64,000 nt of DNA from an uncultured Alphaproteobacteria bacterium (GTDB lineage Bacteria > Pseudomonadota > Alphaproteobacteria > HIMB59 > GCA-002718135). The notes under the pieces were generated by a model. The model searched no databases. It was given only the letters and a program-made list of their open reading frames with translations, and had not been told where the DNA came from. Position 1 is the first letter of the stretch. Each line of letters begins with the position of its first letter. Location of the stretch: assembly GCA_902620285.1 (NCBI GenBank), contig CACNHT010000005.1, forward strand, positions 1-64,000, read 5' to 3'. The translations under genes and the position numbers were made by a program. Positions 7,943 to 21,195 of this stretch are shown here, piece by piece.

Positions 7943-10900
7943 GTGAGTTTAGATCATATAAATTTAAAAAAGATTAGAAAATCTTTTGGCAAAATTCCTC
8001 TTGTTACATCTTTACCAAACCTAGTTGAGGTTCAAAAAAGATCATTTGATAATTTCTTACAGTTAAAAACTGAACCGAATAAAAGAGAAAATTTTGGTCT
8101 TCACTCAATTTTTAAATCAGTATTTCCAATTCATGATTATACTGAAAGAGCAACTGTTGACTATGTTAGTTATAATATCGGCATTCCCAAATACGATGTT
8201 GATGAATGTTCTCAAAGAGGAATGACTTATGGTGCTCCACTTTTAGTAAATTTTCAACTTATTATATGGGATATAGACGAAATAGCTGGAACAAAATCTG
8301 TAAGAGATATCAAGGAGCAAGAAGTTTATATGGGAGATATTCCATTGATGACTAATAATGCAACTTTCGTTGTTAATGGAACAGAAAGAGTAGTGGTTAG
8401 TCAAATGCATCGTTCCCCAGGTGTTTTTTTTGATCATGATTTTGGAAAAACGCATACTAGTGGAAAATACTTATTTAACGCTAGAATAATACCTTACCGA
8501 GGCTCTTGGTTAGATTTTGAACACGATGCAAAAAATAACATACACGCTAGAATTGATAGAAAAAGAAAATTTCCAGTAACTACTTTACTCAAATGTTTAT
8601 TAAGCAATTTATCTGAAAAGTATATTGAAGATTGTGATAAAAATAAAATAGAGCCTGACCCAAAAAGAATACTTGGCATGACTGCTGAAGAAATATTATC
8701 TATATTTTATGATAATGTTTTATATAAAAAAAATGAATATGGTTGGTCTTTTAAACAAGATCTTACTTATTTTAAGGGTAAAATATTAAATTATGATTTA
8801 ATTGATTCAAAAAATGGAAAAATTTTAATTAGCAAAGGTACAAAAGTTAATCAAAAGATACTTAATGATTTGAAGAAGAAAAATAATTTAAGTGTATCAA
8901 TTAATGAAGAGTCTTTATTAGGGTTCTACCTATCTTCAGATATAATTGATGAAAAAACTGGTAAGATATTTTTTGAAGCTGGCTATGAAATAGATGAGAC
9001 ATTTTTGGATTTTTTAAAAGAATTTAAGGTTAATAAGCTAGATGTTTTAAAAGTAGATAATATAGAAATTGGTTCTTATATAAGAAATACATTACAATTA
9101 GATAAAGCTAGATCAAGAGAAGAAGCTCTATTTGAAGTATTTAAAATTTTAAGACCAGGCGAGCCTCCTACGATTGAAACAGCTGAAAATCTTTTTAACA
9201 ATTTGTTTTTTAATGGTGATAGATATGATTTATCATCTGTAGGAAGATTAAAAATTAGTGCAAAATTTAAAAAAACTACATCTATTGAAAAAAGGATTCT
9301 AGACAAAAGCGATATCATTGATGTTGTAAAACATATGCATAATTTGATTGATGGTAAGGGAGAAATTGATGACATTGATCATTTAGCTAACAGAAGAGTT
9401 AGGTCAGTAGGTGAGTTATTAGAAAATCAATATAGAATTGGTTTGCTAAAAATGGACAGGGCCATCAAAGAAAGATTAAGTTCACTTGAAGTTGATAATA
9501 TAATGCCGCAAGATATAGTTAATGCTAAACCAGTTGTGGCATCAATAAAAGAATTCTTTGGATTAAGTCAGCTTAGTCAATTTATGGATCAAACAAATCC
9601 ACTTAGTGAAATTACCCATAAAAGAAGAGTATCAGCTTTAGGACCAGGAGGATTAAATAGAGAAAGAGCAGGTTTCGAAGTTAGAGATGTGCATCAAACT
9701 CATTATGGAAGAATTTGCCCTATTGAAACACCTGAAGGTGCAAATATTGGTTTAATTAATAGTTTAGCGTCCTACTCTAGAATAAACAGATATGGTTTTA
9801 TTGAAACTCCTTATAGAATAGTAAACTCTGGAAAAGTTAGTGACAAGGTTGTTTATCTTAGCGCCATCGATGAAGAAGATTTTGTAATTGCGCAGGCAAA
9901 TGCTGAAATAGACTCAAAAGGAAAATTTTCTAATCAAATTGTAAGTTGTAGAAAAAATGGTGAATTCATAAATGTAGATGTTGACGCTATTGATCTTATG
10001 GACGTTTCACCTCAACAGTTAGTATCAGTAGCTTCATCTTTGATTCCTTTTTTAGAAAATGATGATGCAAATAGAGCATTGATGGGATCAAATATGATGA
10101 GGCAAGCCGTACCCCTAATTAAACCAAAGGCTCCATTAGTTGGAACAGGTATGGAATACACAGTAGCAAATGATAGTGGATCCACAATAGTAGCTAAAAG
10201 AGAAGGAGTTGTTGATCAACTTGATGCAAACAGAATTGTAATAAGAGTAACTGATAAGAATGACAAATCTCTCAATAAAATAGATATTTATAATTTATCA
10301 AAATTTGAAAGATCTAATCAAAATACATGCATCACCCAACGCCCACTTGTTAATGTTGGTGATAAAATTTCTAGAAACCAAGTAATAGCAGACGGGCCAG
10401 CAACTGATTTAGGAGAATTAGCATTAGGTAGAAATGTTCTTGCGGCTTTTATGCCTTGGAATGGATACAATTTCGAAGATTCAATCTTAATTTCAGAAAA
10501 AGTTGTTCAAGATGATGTTTTCACTTCTATACACGTAGAAGAATTTGAAGTTATGTCACGTGATACAAAACTAGGTCCGGAAGAAATAACAAGAGATATC
10601 CCTAATGCTAGTGAGGAAATGCTAATTAATTTAGATGAAACTGGAATTGTCTATGTGGGAGCAGAAGTAAACTCAGGAGATATACTCGTAGGAAAAGTTA
10701 CACCTAAAGGCGAATCCCCAATGACTCCAGAAGAAAAATTATTGAGAGCTATATTTGGAGAAAAGGCAGCAGATGTAAAAGATACGAGCCTTAGAGTTCC
10801 ACCAGGAGTAAAAGGTACAGTTGTTGAAATAAGAGTTTTTTCAAGAAGAGGGATCGAAAAAGATGAACGTGCTATAAGCATAGAAAATCATCAAATCGAA

Positions 10901-12154
10901 GTTGTGGCTAGAGATAGAGATGATGAACTTGAAATTCTTGAAAAAAGTTTTGGTAATCATTTAAGGGAATTACTTACCAACCAAACATTCATTTCTGGGA
11001 TTGATATTCTTTCTAAAAATACAACTATCCAATATGAAATGATCGAAAATCTTCCATTAAATGATTTACTTAAAATTAATATTTCAGATGAGAAAAAAAG
11101 TAATCAGATAGAATCACTGGTTAAAAATTATGAGAACCAACTTGGAAATATAAATCAAAAATTTGAAAACAAAATTGATAAAATTCAAAGCGGTGATGAA
11201 TTGTTACCTGGAGTTCTTAAATTAATAAAAGTATTTATTTCTGTAAAAAGAAAACTTCAACCTGGAGATAAAATGGCTGGAAGACACGGAAATAAAGGGG
11301 TAATTTCAAAAATTTGTCCTGTTGAAGATATGCCTTATTTAGAGGATGGAACTCCTGTTGATATTGTGCTTAATCCCCTAGGTGTTCCAAGTAGAATGAA
11401 TATTGGTCAAATATTAGAAACACATTTAGGATGGGCATCAGCATCTCTTGGAAGACAAGTAAATCAAATGTTAAATAAAATACAATTCCAGGGACAGACC
11501 AACGATTTACGAAATAAACTTTTAGAAATTTATAATCTTGGTGAACATCAATCAATAATAAAAAAAATGAATGATGATGAAATTCTTGAATTAGGAAATA
11601 ATCTAAAAGAAGGTATACCTTTCGCAACCCCAGTTTTTGATGGTGCAAAAGAAAAAGATATTACAAAACTTTTGGAACAATCAGGAGTTTCTAAAACTGG
11701 ACAAGAAATATTATATGATGGAATCACTGGTAAAAAATTTGAAAGACCTGTTACAGTTGGATATATGTATATGTTAAAATTACATCATTTAGTTGATGAA
11801 AAAATTCACGCTAGATCAATTGGTCCATATAGCCTTGTTACACAACAACCTCTTGGAGGGAAGGCTCAGTTCGGTGGTCAAAGATTTGGAGAAATGGAAG
11901 TTTGGGCTTTGGAAGCTTACGGTGCTGCCTATACTCTTCAAGAAATTTTAACAATAAAGTCTGATGACGTTGCTGGTAGAACTAAAGTATATGAATCTAT
12001 TGTTAAAGGTGATAACAACTTTGAATCAGGTACTCCAGAGTCATTTAACGTTATGGTAAAAGAATTAAGATCTTTAGGTTTAAACTTAGATTTCAAAGAA
12101 AACATACAAGAAAATAAATTAACAAATCTAATAGGCACAGGTGCAAATGAATAA
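7943..12154 (+). CDS. rpoB: DNA-directed RNA polymerase subunit beta
   Basis: Second-largest catalytic subunit of RNA polymerase, 1403 residues, within the alphaproteobacterial range. It starts at GTG 7943 with AAGGAG 5 bases upstream. Recognisable parts are the rifampicin-pocket region ([20 protein letters not shown], then [19 protein letters not shown]), which carries the usual sensitive-type residues, the [11 protein letters not shown] segment near the active centre and the [25 protein letters not shown]-terminal clamp anchor. It overlaps rpoC by 8 bases. Confidence 0.99.
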   Translation: MSLDHINLKKIRKSFGKIPLVTSLPNLVEVQKRSFDNFLQLKTEPNKRENFGLHSIFKSVFPIHDYTERATVDYVSYNIGIPKYDVDECSQRGMTYGAPLLVNFQLIIWDIDEIAGTKSVRDIKEQEVYMGDIPLMTNNATFVVNGTERVVVSQMHRSPGVFFDHDFGKTHTSGKYLFNARIIPYRGSWLDFEHDAKNNIHARIDRKRKFPVTTLLKCLLSNLSEKYIEDCDKNKIEPDPKRILGMTAEEILSIFYDNVLYKKNEYGWSFKQDLTYFKGKILNYDLIDSKNGKILISKGTKVNQKILNDLKKKNNLSVSINEESLLGFYLSSDIIDEKTGKIFFEAGYEIDETFLDFLKEFKVNKLDVLKVDNIEIGSYIRNTLQLDKARSREEALFEVFKILRPGEPPTIETAENLFNNLFFNGDRYDLSSVGRLKISAKFKKTTSIEKRILDKSDIIDVVKHMHNLIDGKGEIDDIDHLANRRVRSVGELLENQYRIGLLKMDRAIKERLSSLEVDNIMPQDIVNAKPVVASIKEFFGLSQLSQFMDQTNPLSEITHKRRVSALGPGGLNRERAGFEVRDVHQTHYGRICPIETPEGANIGLINSLASYSRINRYGFIETPYRIVNSGKVSDKVVYLSAIDEEDFVIAQANAEIDSKGKFSNQIVSCRKNGEFINVDVDAIDLMDVSPQQLVSVASSLIPFLENDDANRALMGSNMMRQAVPLIKPKAPLVGTGMEYTVANDSGSTIVAKREGVVDQLDANRIVIRVTDKNDKSLNKIDIYNLSKFERSNQNTCITQRPLVNVGDKISRNQVIADGPATDLGELALGRNVLAAFMPWNGYNFEDSILISEKVVQDDVFTSIHVEEFEVMSRDTKLGPEEITRDIPNASEEMLINLDETGIVYVGAEVNSGDILVGKVTPKGESPMTPEEKLLRAIFGEKAADVKDTSLRVPPGVKGTVVEIRVFSRRGIEKDERAISIENHQIEVVARDRDDELEILEKSFGNHLRELLTNQTFISGIDILSKNTTIQYEMIENLPLNDLLKINISDEKKSNQIESLVKNYENQLGNINQKFENKIDKIQSGDELLPGVLKLIKVFISVKRKLQPGDKMAGRHGNKGVISKICPVEDMPYLEDGTPVDIVLNPLGVPSRMNIGQILETHLGWASASLGRQVNQMLNKIQFQGQTNDLRNKLLEIYNLGEHQSIIKKMNDDEILELGNNLKEGIPFATPVFDGAKEKDITKLLEQSGVSKTGQEILYDGITGKKFERPVTVGYMYMLKLHHLVDEKIHARSIGPYSLVTQQPLGGKAQFGGQRFGEMEVWALEAYGAAYTLQEILTIKSDDVAGRTKVYESIVKGDNNFESGTPESFNVMVKELRSLGLNLDFKENIQENKLTNLIGTGANE

Positions 12155-15100
12155 AGAACTAACAAATATATTTAATCAGAACTTAGGTGTACAAAATTTT
12201 AACAGTCTCAAAATATCAATTGCAAGCCCTGATGATATAAGATCATGGTCTTTTGGTGAAATCAAAAAACCTGAGACAATAAATTATAGAACATTTAAAC
12301 CAGAAAAAGATGGCTTGTTCTGCTCCAGAATTTTTGGGCCTGTAAAAGACTACGAGTGCCTATGTGGAAAATATAAAAGAATGAAATTTAGAGGAATCAT
12401 TTGTGAAAAATGTGGTGTTGAAGTTACGCTTTCTAAAGTTAGAAGAGATAGAATGGGTCATATAGAATTAGCTGCTCCCGTTTCTCATATTTGGTTTATG
12501 AAATCTCTACCTAGTAGAATTGCTACATTACTAGATATGACTATCAAAAACTTAGAGAAAGTTCTTTATTTTGAGCAGTTTATAGTAGTAGAGCCAGGTC
12601 TAACAGATTTAAAAAAAGGTGAGATAATATCTGAAGAGCAGTATATTGAGTATCAAGACGAATACGGAGAAGATTCTTTTAGTGCAGCAATTGGAGCTGA
12701 AGCAATTGAACAAATGCTACTTAGTATTGATTTAGAAGCCGATTATAATCAATTAAAAATTGATCTGACAGAGACTAAATCTGAGTTAAAAAAAACAAAA
12801 ATAACCAAAAGGTTAAAGCTTATTGAATCGTTTATAATCTCAAAAAATAAACCAGAATGGATGATTATGAGAGTCTTACCTGTAATACCTCCGGAATTAA
12901 GACCTTTAGTCCCCCTTGATGGAGGCAGATTTGCTACTAGTGATTTAAATGATCTTTATAGAAGAGTTATAAATCGTAACAATAGATTAAAGAGATTAAT
13001 AGATCTTAGAGCTCCTGACATCATTATAAGGAATGAAAAAAGAATGCTTCAAGAATCTGTAGATGCTTTATTTGATAATGGAAGAAGAGGAAGGGTAATT
13101 ACCTCTACAAATAAAAGACCTCTTAAATCATTATCGGATATGCTTAAAGGAAAACAGGGTAGATTTAGACAAAATCTATTAGGTAAAAGAGTAGATTATT
13201 CAGGCAGATCTGTAATAGTAGTTGGACCTAATCTTAAACTACACCAATGTGGTCTTCCAAAAAAAATGGCTCTTGAACTTTTCAAGCCCTTCATTTTTCA
13301 CAAATTAGACATATACGGATGGGCTAACACAATTAAAGCAGCTAAAAAACTGGTTGAAAAAGAAGATCCTAGAGTCTGGGATATTTTAGAGGAAGTTATT
13401 AGAGAGCATCCAGTTCTTCTTAATAGAGCACCAACTTTGCATAGATTAGGTATTCAAGCCTTTGAACCAACTTTAATTGAAGGTAAATCAATTCAACTTC
13501 ATCCTTTGGTTTGTACTGCATTTAACGCTGATTTTGACGGGGATCAAATGGCAGTTCACGTTCCCTTGAGTTTAGAAGCTCAACTTGAGGCAAGAGTACT
13601 AATGATGAGTACGAACAATATTTTATCACCTTCAAGTGGGAAACCTATTATTGTGCCATCCCAGGACATAGTTCTAGGAATTTATTATTTATCAATATTA
13701 CGAGAAAATCAACCAGGTCAGGGCAGATTTTTTGTTGATTTAAATGAAATAGAAAAAGCTCTAGAAAATGGAGATATCAGTCTTCATTCAAAGATAAATA
13801 CAAGAATCAGAAATATTAATGGTCAAACTCAAAGAGTTGAAACAACTCCAGGTAGAATGATATTAGGTAACATTCTTCCAAAAAATAAAAATATAAATTA
13901 TGAAATGATTAATAAAATTCTTACAAAAAAAGAAGTAAGTAATATCATTGACGCTGTTTATCGATTTTGTGGTCAAAAGGAGACAGTTCTTTTTGCAGAT
14001 CATATTATGCAAGTTGGTTTTAAATATGCTGCAGTAGCAGGTATTTCGTTTGGTAAAGACGACCTCATAATTCCATCTGATAAAGACTCTCTTTTAAAAA
14101 ATACTCAACTAAAAGTACAAGAATATGAAAATCAATATCAAGATGGATTAATAACTCAAGGTGAGAAATACAATAAAGTTGTAGATGCTTGGTCGGAATG
14201 TACAAATAAAGTTGCAGACAAAATGCTAGATGTAATTTCTAATCCGGAAGACAATCAACCAATTAATTCTGTATATATGATGGCTCACTCAGGTGCTCGT
14301 GGGTCTGCTGCTCAGCTTAAACAATTATCTGGAATGAGGGGATTAATGGCCAAACCATCTGGAGAAATAATTGAAAACCCTATTAAATCTAATTTTAAAG
14401 AAGGATTATCAGTTCTTGAATACTTCACTTCTACACATGGTGCTAGAAAAGGTCTAGCAGATACCGCTCTTAAAACTGCAAGTAGTGGATACTTGACAAG
14501 GAGATTAGTTGATGTTGCTCAAGATGCAGTTATCAGAGAGGATGATTGCAATACTTCTAATGGAGTTATAGTTGAAGAAATTATTGAATCTGGAAATATA
14601 ACCTCACCTATTACAGAAAGAATATTAGGAAGAACACCTGTTGAAGATATTCTTGACGCAAATAATGAAACGCTTGTTAAAGCAGGTGAAATAATTTCTG
14701 AAAGACATTTAGACCCAATATCAAAATTAGGAATAAGGTCTCTTAAAATTAGATCTGTGCTGACTTGCGATACGGAAGATGGAATATGTGCGAAATGTTA
14801 TGGTAGAGATCTTGCAAGAGGTACTCAGGTAAATATTGGAGAAGCTGTTGGTATAATAGCAGCACAATCTATAGGCGAACCAGGTACCCAACTTACTATG
14901 AGAACTTTTCATATTGGAGGAGCAGCAAGTTCGTCAGTGGAACAATCTAACGCAAGCTCACCTGTTTCAGGAAAAATAAAATTGGAGAATATTAAAATTA
15001 TTGAAGATAAATTTAGAAATATGATTGTATTAAGTAGAAATGGAAAAATCAAAATATTAGATGGAACTGATGAAAAGTATTCTTCAAATATACCTTTTGG

Positions 15101-16265
15101 TTCAAAACTTCTTGTTAATGATGGAGACAAAGTAGAATACAATCAAACTCTTGCAGAATGGGATCCTTACACACTTCCAATTATTGCTGAAAAAAATGGT
15201 TTTGTAAAATATATTGACTTAAAACAAGGAATTTCTTTTAGGGAATCTATAGATGACACTACAGGAATTTCTAGCAAAATAGTAATAGATTGGAGTCAGA
15301 ATCAAAAAAGTAAAAACTTTAAACCAGCTATTAATGTTATAGATAATTTAGAACTTAACAATGATGAAGATATTGACTTTTTAAATTATCCGATGTCAAT
15401 TGATTCAATTTTAAGTGTCGAAGATGGCCAAGAAGTATCTGCAGGTCAAGTAATTGCAAGAATTCCAAAAGAATCTTCAAAAACAAAGGATATTACTGGA
15501 GGCTTACCTAGAGTTGCTGAACTTTTTGAAGCTAGAAAACCAAAAGATCCTGCTATTATGTGTGAAATTGATGGTAAAATTTCCTTTGGTAAAGACTACA
15601 AGAATAAAAGAAGAGTAATAATAACGTCTTTAGATGAAAATGAAAGTTTCGAATTATTAATTCCAAGATCGAAGTATTTAAATGTCCAAGAAGGAGATTT
15701 TGTTAAAAAAGGAGATATTCTAGTTGAAGGCACTCCTGTTCCCCATGATATTCTTAGAATTTTGGGAATTGAAGAATTAGCAAGATATCTGGTAAGAGAA
15801 GTTCAATCTGTATACAAACTTCAAGGTGTTTATATAAACGATAAACATATTGAGACAATTGCAAGACAAATGCTTCAGAAAGTTTTAATTAAAGATCCTG
15901 GAGACTCAAATCTAATTGCCGGAGAACAAATACAAAGAAAAGATGTTCTTAAATTAAATAAAATATTAATAGAGCAAAACAAAAAAGAGGTTATATTTGA
16001 TCCAGTTTTACTAGGCATAACTAAGGCTAGTTTACAAACAGGTTCATTTATTTCTGCAGCTTCATTCCAAGAAACTACTAAAGTTTTAACAGATGCAGCT
16101 ACATTGGGTAAAGTAGATACATTAAATGGTTTAAAAGAGAATGTAATTGTAGGAAGGCTAATCCCTGCTGGTACAGGTAAAATGACTACAGACTACGAAA
16201 ATCTAGCTTTTGAAAGAGATAGAGAAATAATTGAAAAAAATCAGCAAGAAAATATAGAAAATTAG
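12147..16265 (+). CDS. rpoC: DNA-directed RNA polymerase subunit beta'
   Basis: Largest RNA polymerase subunit, 1372 residues from the ATG at 12147. A GTG two codons earlier (12141) is an alternative start but homologues begin M-N/K-x-L. The first zinc site is formed by the CLCGKYK and CEKCGVE cysteines. The catalytic NADFDGD motif has its three Mg-binding Asp at residues 462, 464 and 466. The second zinc site is at [13 protein letters not shown], and the trigger-loop region [12 protein letters not shown] follows. Coupling with rpoB is by an 8-base overlap. Confidence 0.99.
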   Translation: MNKELTNIFNQNLGVQNFNSLKISIASPDDIRSWSFGEIKKPETINYRTFKPEKDGLFCSRIFGPVKDYECLCGKYKRMKFRGIICEKCGVEVTLSKVRRDRMGHIELAAPVSHIWFMKSLPSRIATLLDMTIKNLEKVLYFEQFIVVEPGLTDLKKGEIISEEQYIEYQDEYGEDSFSAAIGAEAIEQMLLSIDLEADYNQLKIDLTETKSELKKTKITKRLKLIESFIISKNKPEWMIMRVLPVIPPELRPLVPLDGGRFATSDLNDLYRRVINRNNRLKRLIDLRAPDIIIRNEKRMLQESVDALFDNGRRGRVITSTNKRPLKSLSDMLKGKQGRFRQNLLGKRVDYSGRSVIVVGPNLKLHQCGLPKKMALELFKPFIFHKLDIYGWANTIKAAKKLVEKEDPRVWDILEEVIREHPVLLNRAPTLHRLGIQAFEPTLIEGKSIQLHPLVCTAFNADFDGDQMAVHVPLSLEAQLEARVLMMSTNNILSPSSGKPIIVPSQDIVLGIYYLSILRENQPGQGRFFVDLNEIEKALENGDISLHSKINTRIRNINGQTQRVETTPGRMILGNILPKNKNINYEMINKILTKKEVSNIIDAVYRFCGQKETVLFADHIMQVGFKYAAVAGISFGKDDLIIPSDKDSLLKNTQLKVQEYENQYQDGLITQGEKYNKVVDAWSECTNKVADKMLDVISNPEDNQPINSVYMMAHSGARGSAAQLKQLSGMRGLMAKPSGEIIENPIKSNFKEGLSVLEYFTSTHGARKGLADTALKTASSGYLTRRLVDVAQDAVIREDDCNTSNGVIVEEIIESGNITSPITERILGRTPVEDILDANNETLVKAGEIISERHLDPISKLGIRSLKIRSVLTCDTEDGICAKCYGRDLARGTQVNIGEAVGIIAAQSIGEPGTQLTMRTFHIGGAASSSVEQSNASSPVSGKIKLENIKIIEDKFRNMIVLSRNGKIKILDGTDEKYSSNIPFGSKLLVNDGDKVEYNQTLAEWDPYTLPIIAEKNGFVKYIDLKQGISFRESIDDTTGISSKIVIDWSQNQKSKNFKPAINVIDNLELNNDEDIDFLNYPMSIDSILSVEDGQEVSAGQVIARIPKESSKTKDITGGLPRVAELFEARKPKDPAIMCEIDGKISFGKDYKNKRRVIITSLDENESFELLIPRSKYLNVQEGDFVKKGDILVEGTPVPHDILRILGIEELARYLVREVQSVYKLQGVYINDKHIETIARQMLQKVLIKDPGDSNLIAGEQIQRKDVLKLNKILIEQNKKEVIFDPVLLGITKASLQTGSFISAASFQETTKVLTDAATLGKVDTLNGLKENVIVGRLIPAGTGKMTTDYENLAFERDREIIEKNQQENIEN

Positions 16266-16285
16266 TAATATTTTGGCATATTTTC

Positions 16286-16336
16286 TTGACTTTATCTTAA
16301 TCAATTAATAAAGACCCCTACGATTTGTTAGAGGTC
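16286..16336 (+). promoter_or_regulatory. Candidate promoter and hairpin leader of the rpsL-rpsG-fusA operon
   Basis: TTGACT at 16286-16291 and TAAAGA at 16309-16314 are spaced by 17 bases and could act as -35 and -10. Directly after, GACCCCTA (16313-16320) can pair with TAGAGGTC (16329-16336) with one C-A mismatch, giving a short hairpin. It might end rpoBC transcripts or act as an untranslated leader for S12. The 107-base rpoC-rpsL gap holds nothing else that I recognise. Confidence 0.4.
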
Positions 16337-16372
16337 GTGGATTAATTTCCAAACACTTAACTTGAGGACTTT

Positions 16373-16744
16373 ATGCCAACTATAAACCAACTTGTTAGAA
16401 AAGGTAGAACTGCTGTAAAGAAAAGGAACAAAGTTCCTGCTCTTGAGAAAAGTCCTCAAAAAAGAGGTGTGTGCACAAGAGTTTATACAACTACTCCAAA
16501 AAAACCAAATTCAGCTTTAAGAAAAGTTGCTCGAGTGAAGTTGACAAATGGTCAAGAAGTATCAGCTTATATTCCAGGAGAAGGTCACAATCTTCAAGAA
16601 CATTCAGTGGTTTTATTGAGAGGTGGTAGAGTAAAAGATTTACCAGGTGTTAGATATCATATTTTAAGAGGCACTTTAGATACTCAAGGTGTTTCATCAA
16701 GGAAACAAAGAAGATCTCTTTATGGTGCTAAACGTCCAAAATAA
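16373..16744 (+). CDS. rpsL: 30S ribosomal protein S12
   Basis: S12 (123 residues) sits at the decoding centre and controls accuracy. The [20 protein letters not shown] block contains Lys43, the residue that is wild type in streptomycin-sensitive bacteria. The [13 protein letters not shown] block carries the second resistance hot spot, also wild type. A GAGG lies upstream of the ATG. It starts the str operon here, three bases before rpsG. Confidence 0.98.
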   Translation: MPTINQLVRKGRTAVKKRNKVPALEKSPQKRGVCTRVYTTTPKKPNSALRKVARVKLTNGQEVSAYIPGEGHNLQEHSVVLLRGGRVKDLPGVRYHILRGTLDTQGVSSRKQRRSLYGAKRPK

Positions 16745-16746
16745 GT

Positions 16747-17217
16747 ATGTCTAGAAGAAGAGCAGCAGAAAAAAGAACTATATTACCAGACCATAAATAT
16801 AAAGATATGGTTTTGGCGAAATTTATGAACAGAATTATGTTAGATGGCAAGAAGTCAACTTCAGAACGTATTGTTTATGGAGCATTTGATATTGTTTCAA
16901 AAAAAACAGATAAAACTCCAATTGAATTTTTTCACGAAGCATTAAATAACGTTAAGCCAGCATTAGAAGTTAGATCAAGAAGAGTGGGTGGAGCTACATA
17001 TCAAGTTCCAATGGAAGTAAGACCTAAAAGAGCTCAGACACTAGCAATGAAATGGATAGTTGACTCTGCAACAAAAAGAAATGAAAAGACTATGAGAGAA
17101 AGAGTCGCAAATGAAATTATAGATGCATTTAATAATAAAGGTAATGCAGTAAAAAAAAGAGAAGAAACTCATAAAATGGCTGACGCAAATAGAGCTTTCT
17201 CACATTTCAGGTGGTAA
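16747..17217 (+). CDS. rpsG: 30S ribosomal protein S7
   Basis: S7 (156 residues) nucleates assembly of the 30S head and contacts E-site tRNA. It begins M-S-R-R-R-A-A, as in most alphaproteobacteria, contains [12 protein letters not shown] and RAFSHFRW at its C-terminus, and has the normal length. It lies between rpsL and fusA in the standard str-operon order. Confidence 0.98.
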   Translation: MSRRRAAEKRTILPDHKYKDMVLAKFMNRIMLDGKKSTSERIVYGAFDIVSKKTDKTPIEFFHEALNNVKPALEVRSRRVGGATYQVPMEVRPKRAQTLAMKWIVDSATKRNEKTMRERVANEIIDAFNNKGNAVKKREETHKMADANRAFSHFRW

Positions 17218-17224
17218 AATTAAA

Positions 17225-19303
17225 ATGACAAGATCACACGCATTATCAAAGTATCGAAATATTGGTATCATGGCTCATATCGATGCAGGTAAGACCACAA
17301 CTACAGAAAGAATATTATATTATACTGGTAAATCTCATAAAATTGGAGAAGTTCATGATGGTGCTGCGACAATGGACTGGATGGAGCAAGAACAAGAAAG
17401 AGGTATTACTATAACCTCAGCTGCAACAACTTGTTTTTGGAATGACCATAGGATAAATATTATTGATACACCTGGTCATGTCGATTTTACAATTGAGGTT
17501 GAGAGATCATTAAAAGTTCTAGATGGTGCAGTGGCAGTTTTCGATGGTGTTGCAGGAGTAGAACCTCAATCTGAAACAGTTTGGAGACAAGCAGATAAAT
17601 ACAACGTTCCACGAATGTGTTTTGTAAATAAACTAGACAGAACAGGTGCTAACTTTTTCATGTGTGTAGATATGATTTCAGAACGTTTAGGGTCATACCC
17701 TTTGGTAACTCAACTACCGATTGGTATTGAAAGTGATCTAAAAGGTGTTGTGGATTTGGTTTCCAATAATGCAATCATATGGCAAAATGAAAGCTTAGGT
17801 GCTAAATATGATATAGTCGATATCCCTGAAGATTTGAAAGAACAATCAGCTGAATACAGATTAAAATTAATAGAAAAAGTAGTTGAGGAGGATGACTCTA
17901 TAATGGAAAACTACCTTGAAGGTAATGAGCCAACAATAGATCAGTTAAAATCATGCATAAGAAAAGGTACAATAAAAGGTTCTTTCGTTCCAGTTTTAAC
18001 TGGTTCTGCATTTAAAAACAAAGGTGTTCAACCACTTTTAGACGCAGTCATAGATTATATGCCTTCTCCAACCGATGTAGAAAGTGTCAAAGGAGTTGAT
18101 ATAAACGATGACTCAAAAGAATTATCTAGAAAGTGTGAAGATGATGAGCCATTTAGTGCTTTAGCTTTTAAAATTATGACGGATCCATTTGTAGGAAGTT
18201 TAACTTTTGCTAGAATTTATTCTGGTTCAATCAACACCAAAGACTCTGTACTTAATTCAAATTCTGGCAAAAAAGAAAATATTGGAAGAATGTTATTAAT
18301 GCATGCAAACAACAGAGAGGAAATAAAAACTGCAAATGCTGGTGATATAGTTGCGTTGGTAGGTCTAAAAGATGTAACAACTGGAGAAACTTTATGTGCA
18401 TCAGATAAGCCAATTGTTCTAGAAAAAATGGATTTTCCTGATCCAGTAATAGAAGTTGCAGTAGAACCTAAAACTAAAGTCGATCATGAAAAAATGGGAC
18501 AAGCACTTGGAAGACTTGCTCAAGAAGATCCAAGTTTCAGAGTGACAACTGATCATGAGAGTGGTCAAACAATAATTAAAGGTATGGGTGAGTTACATTT
18601 AGAAATTCTTGTTGATAGAATGAAAAGAGAGTTTAAAGTAGAAGCCAATGTAGGAGCTCCACAGGTTGCTTATAGAGAGACAATCTCAAACTCATATGAT
18701 GTTGATTATACTCATAAAAAACAATCTGGAGGCGCAGGTCAGTTTGCAAGAGTAAAAATTAAATTTGAACCTGGAGCACCAGGTAGTGGTTACAAATTTA
18801 TAAATCAAATTAAAGGTGGTAATATTCCTACTGAACATATTCCAGGTGTAGAAAAGGGTCTAATAGCACAACAGCAAACTGGAGTTATTGCTGGCTTTCC
18901 ATGTATAGATTTTATTGCAACCCTATATGATGGAGCATACCATGATGTTGATTCTAGTGTTTTAGCTTTTGAAATAGCTTCTAGAGCAGCATTTAGAGAA
19001 GGTATATCAAAAGCAAGTCCGGTATTACTTGAACCTATGATGAAAGTTGAAGTGGTTACTCCTGAAGAATATATGGGTGATGTTATAGGTGATCTTAATA
19101 GTAGAAGAGGTCAAGTTCAGGAAATGTCTACAAGAGGTAATGCTAATGTTGTTGATGCTATGGTACCTCTTGCAAATATGTTTGGTTATGTAAACAATTT
19201 AAGATCTCTATCTCAAGGAAGAGCAAATTATACGATGCAATTTGATCACTATGAAGAAGTTCCTTCAAATGTTGCAGAAGAAGTAAAGGCTAAACTTGCG
19301 TAA
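17225..19303 (+). CDS. fusA: Elongation factor G
   Basis: Translocase GTPase of 692 residues that drives tRNA-mRNA movement and, with RRF, ribosome recycling. The G1 motif AHIDAGKT is at residues 17-24. DTPGHVDF and NKLD follow, then domains II-V including GMGELHLEI and the domain IV tip region. Its stop overlaps the rpsJ ATG by one base, so there is no tuf copy in the str operon, unlike many proteobacteria. Confidence 0.99.
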   Translation: MTRSHALSKYRNIGIMAHIDAGKTTTTERILYYTGKSHKIGEVHDGAATMDWMEQEQERGITITSAATTCFWNDHRINIIDTPGHVDFTIEVERSLKVLDGAVAVFDGVAGVEPQSETVWRQADKYNVPRMCFVNKLDRTGANFFMCVDMISERLGSYPLVTQLPIGIESDLKGVVDLVSNNAIIWQNESLGAKYDIVDIPEDLKEQSAEYRLKLIEKVVEEDDSIMENYLEGNEPTIDQLKSCIRKGTIKGSFVPVLTGSAFKNKGVQPLLDAVIDYMPSPTDVESVKGVDINDDSKELSRKCEDDEPFSALAFKIMTDPFVGSLTFARIYSGSINTKDSVLNSNSGKKENIGRMLLMHANNREEIKTANAGDIVALVGLKDVTTGETLCASDKPIVLEKMDFPDPVIEVAVEPKTKVDHEKMGQALGRLAQEDPSFRVTTDHESGQTIIKGMGELHLEILVDRMKREFKVEANVGAPQVAYRETISNSYDVDYTHKKQSGGAGQFARVKIKFEPGAPGSGYKFINQIKGGNIPTEHIPGVEKGLIAQQQTGVIAGFPCIDFIATLYDGAYHDVDSSVLAFEIASRAAFREGISKASPVLLEPMMKVEVVTPEEYMGDVIGDLNSRRGQVQEMSTRGNANVVDAMVPLANMFGYVNNLRSLSQGRANYTMQFDHYEEVPSNVAEEVKAKLA

Positions 19304-19611
19304 TGGATAATCAAAACATTAGAATTAGACTTAGGGGGTATGACAACTCTTTATTAGATTCTAGCACACAAGATATAATTAATACCGCAAAAAGAACAGG
19401 CGCAAAGGTAAAAGGCCCTATACCTCTTCCTACTCGCTTTGAAAGATTTACAGTAAATAAATCACCTCATATTGATAAAAAAAGTAGGGATCAACTAGAG
19501 ATAAGAACACATAATCGTCTTTTGGATATTATCGACCCAACACCGCAAACTGTAGATGCTCTTATGAAGCTGGACTTATCTGCAGGTGTTGAAGTGGATA
19601 TAAAAATATAA
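19303..19611 (+). CDS. rpsJ: 30S ribosomal protein S10
   Basis: S10 (102 residues) belongs to the 30S head and, as NusE, joins NusB in antitermination. The segment [19 protein letters not shown] is the family signature. Its start overlaps the fusA stop (TAATG), so the str and S10 operons appear fused into one transcription unit with no intergenic promoter. Confidence 0.98.
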   Translation: MDNQNIRIRLRGYDNSLLDSSTQDIINTAKRTGAKVKGPIPLPTRFERFTVNKSPHIDKKSRDQLEIRTHNRLLDIIDPTPQTVDALMKLDLSAGVEVDIKI

Positions 19612-19612
19612 C

Positions 19613-20257
19613 ATGTTAAGATCAGGTTTAATAGCAACTAAGATTGGAAATAGTTCTTATTATAATCAAGATGGTATAAGTATTCACGTTACAATAGTTA
19701 AAGTAGATGAATGTACAGTTTCTAATATAAAAACTATAGAAAAGCATGGTTACAATGCTATCCAACTTGCAGCTATCGAAACTAAAAAAGATATTTCAAA
19801 AATTAATAAACCTCAAAGAAAAGTATTCAGTTCAATTAATATTAAACCTAAGAAAATTTTAAAAGAATTTAGAGTTGATAACGATAATATTTTAGAAATA
19901 GGTACAAAACTTAATGCTGATCATTTTAAAATTAATCAATTTATTGATGTAAGTAGTAATTCAATAGGTAAGGGATTTGCGGGAGTTATGAAAAGACATA
20001 ATTTTGGAGGCCTAAGAGCATCACATGGGGTTTCTATATCCCATAGATCTCATGGTTCTACTGGTCAAAACCAAGATCCAGGAAGAGTATTTAAAGGTAA
20101 AAAAATGGCAGGAAGAATGGGAAATAAGAAAGTAACCAAACAAAATCTAAAAATAATCGATATTGATAAGGATAATAATCTTTTAATTATAAAAGGTTCA
20201 GTTCCAGGAAAAAAAAATTCAGTTATTTATTTAAAAGATGCTGTGAAAAGGAACTAA
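19613..20257 (+). CDS. rplC: 50S ribosomal protein L3
   Basis: L3 (214 residues) binds near the peptidyl-transferase centre and starts 50S assembly. The central loop with [20 protein letters not shown] and [12 protein letters not shown] is conserved; the GQNQ glutamine is the residue methylated by PrmB in E. coli. It lies second in the S10 operon, one base after rpsJ. Confidence 0.98.
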   Translation: MLRSGLIATKIGNSSYYNQDGISIHVTIVKVDECTVSNIKTIEKHGYNAIQLAAIETKKDISKINKPQRKVFSSINIKPKKILKEFRVDNDNILEIGTKLNADHFKINQFIDVSSNSIGKGFAGVMKRHNFGGLRASHGVSISHRSHGSTGQNQDPGRVFKGKKMAGRMGNKKVTKQNLKIIDIDKDNNLLIIKGSVPGKKNSVIYLKDAVKRN

Positions 20258-20881
20258 ATGAAAAAATCAGTTTTAAATTTTAAAAATAATAGTGTCGGGG
20301 ATATAGAACTTGATAATACTATATTTGGTATAAAAAAACTTCCTGATTTAATACATCAGTATATTAGATATCAAAATGCGAAATCAAGACAAGGATCACA
20401 CAAAACTAAATCTAGATCTGAAGTTAGTGGCCGAAGTAAAAAACCTTTTTCTCAAAAAGGTACTGGAAATGCAAGGCAAGGTAGTAATAAACCACCGAAT
20501 TTTAGAGGTGGAGCTGTATCAATGGGTCCAGTAAATAGAGATTATTCATTCAATCTTAATAAAAAAGAAAAACAGCTAGCTATTAAATCAGCCTTATCAA
20601 TTAAAAATAGTGAGAATAAGATTATTATTATTGATACATTTGAATTAAAAAGTTTTAAAACAAGAGAATTAAAATCAGATTTAGATCAATTTGAATATAA
20701 ATCTGCACTTTTTATTTATTCAGAAAATGGCCTAGACAAAAACTTTAAGTTAGCATCCTCAAATATACCAAAGGTTTCAACGTTGAATCAAAGAGGTATA
20801 AATGTAAAAGACCTCATTGCTTTTGATAAAATTTTTATTGAACAAAAATCAATAAAGGAAATTACTAAGAGGCTTTCATGA
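20258..20881 (+). CDS. rplD: 50S ribosomal protein L4
   Basis: L4 (207 residues) lines the peptide exit tunnel with its extended loop (GRSKKPFSQKGTGNARQGS, then PNFRGGA). In enterobacteria it also represses the S10 operon; no leader suitable for that is visible here because rpsJ follows fusA directly. It abuts rplC and overlaps rplW by 4 bases. Confidence 0.97.
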   Translation: MKKSVLNFKNNSVGDIELDNTIFGIKKLPDLIHQYIRYQNAKSRQGSHKTKSRSEVSGRSKKPFSQKGTGNARQGSNKPPNFRGGAVSMGPVNRDYSFNLNKKEKQLAIKSALSIKNSENKIIIIDTFELKSFKTRELKSDLDQFEYKSALFIYSENGLDKNFKLASSNIPKVSTLNQRGINVKDLIAFDKIFIEQKSIKEITKRLS

Positions 20882-21195
20882 AAAATAAAAAATTCAATAT
20901 ATCTCTTGAAAGAGCATATGAAATTATAAAAAAGCCATTAACAACTGAAAAATCAACAAATCTTCAACAATTTAATCAGTACTCCTTCGTTGTATCAAAA
21001 CATAGCAATTCATTTGAAATCAAAAATGCAATTGAAGCAATCTTTAAAGTTAAAGTGAATAAGGTCAATACATCTATATTAAGAGGTAAGGGTAAAACTT
21101 TTAAGGGACAATACGGTTTTAGAAAAGATATAAAAAGAGCTATCGTAACATTAGATGAAGGCAACACAATTGATTCATCTTTGGAGATCAAATAA
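20878..21195 (+). CDS. rplW: 50S ribosomal protein L23
   Basis: L23 (105 residues) sits at the tunnel exit and docks trigger factor and SRP. The N-terminal [10 protein letters not shown] and the central K-V-x-K-V-N-T motif identify it. It overlaps rplD by 4 bases (ATGA) and rplB by one base. Confidence 0.97.
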   Translation: MKNKKFNISLERAYEIIKKPLTTEKSTNLQQFNQYSFVVSKHSNSFEIKNAIEAIFKVKVNKVNTSILRGKGKTFKGQYGFRKDIKRAIVTLDEGNTIDSSLEIK

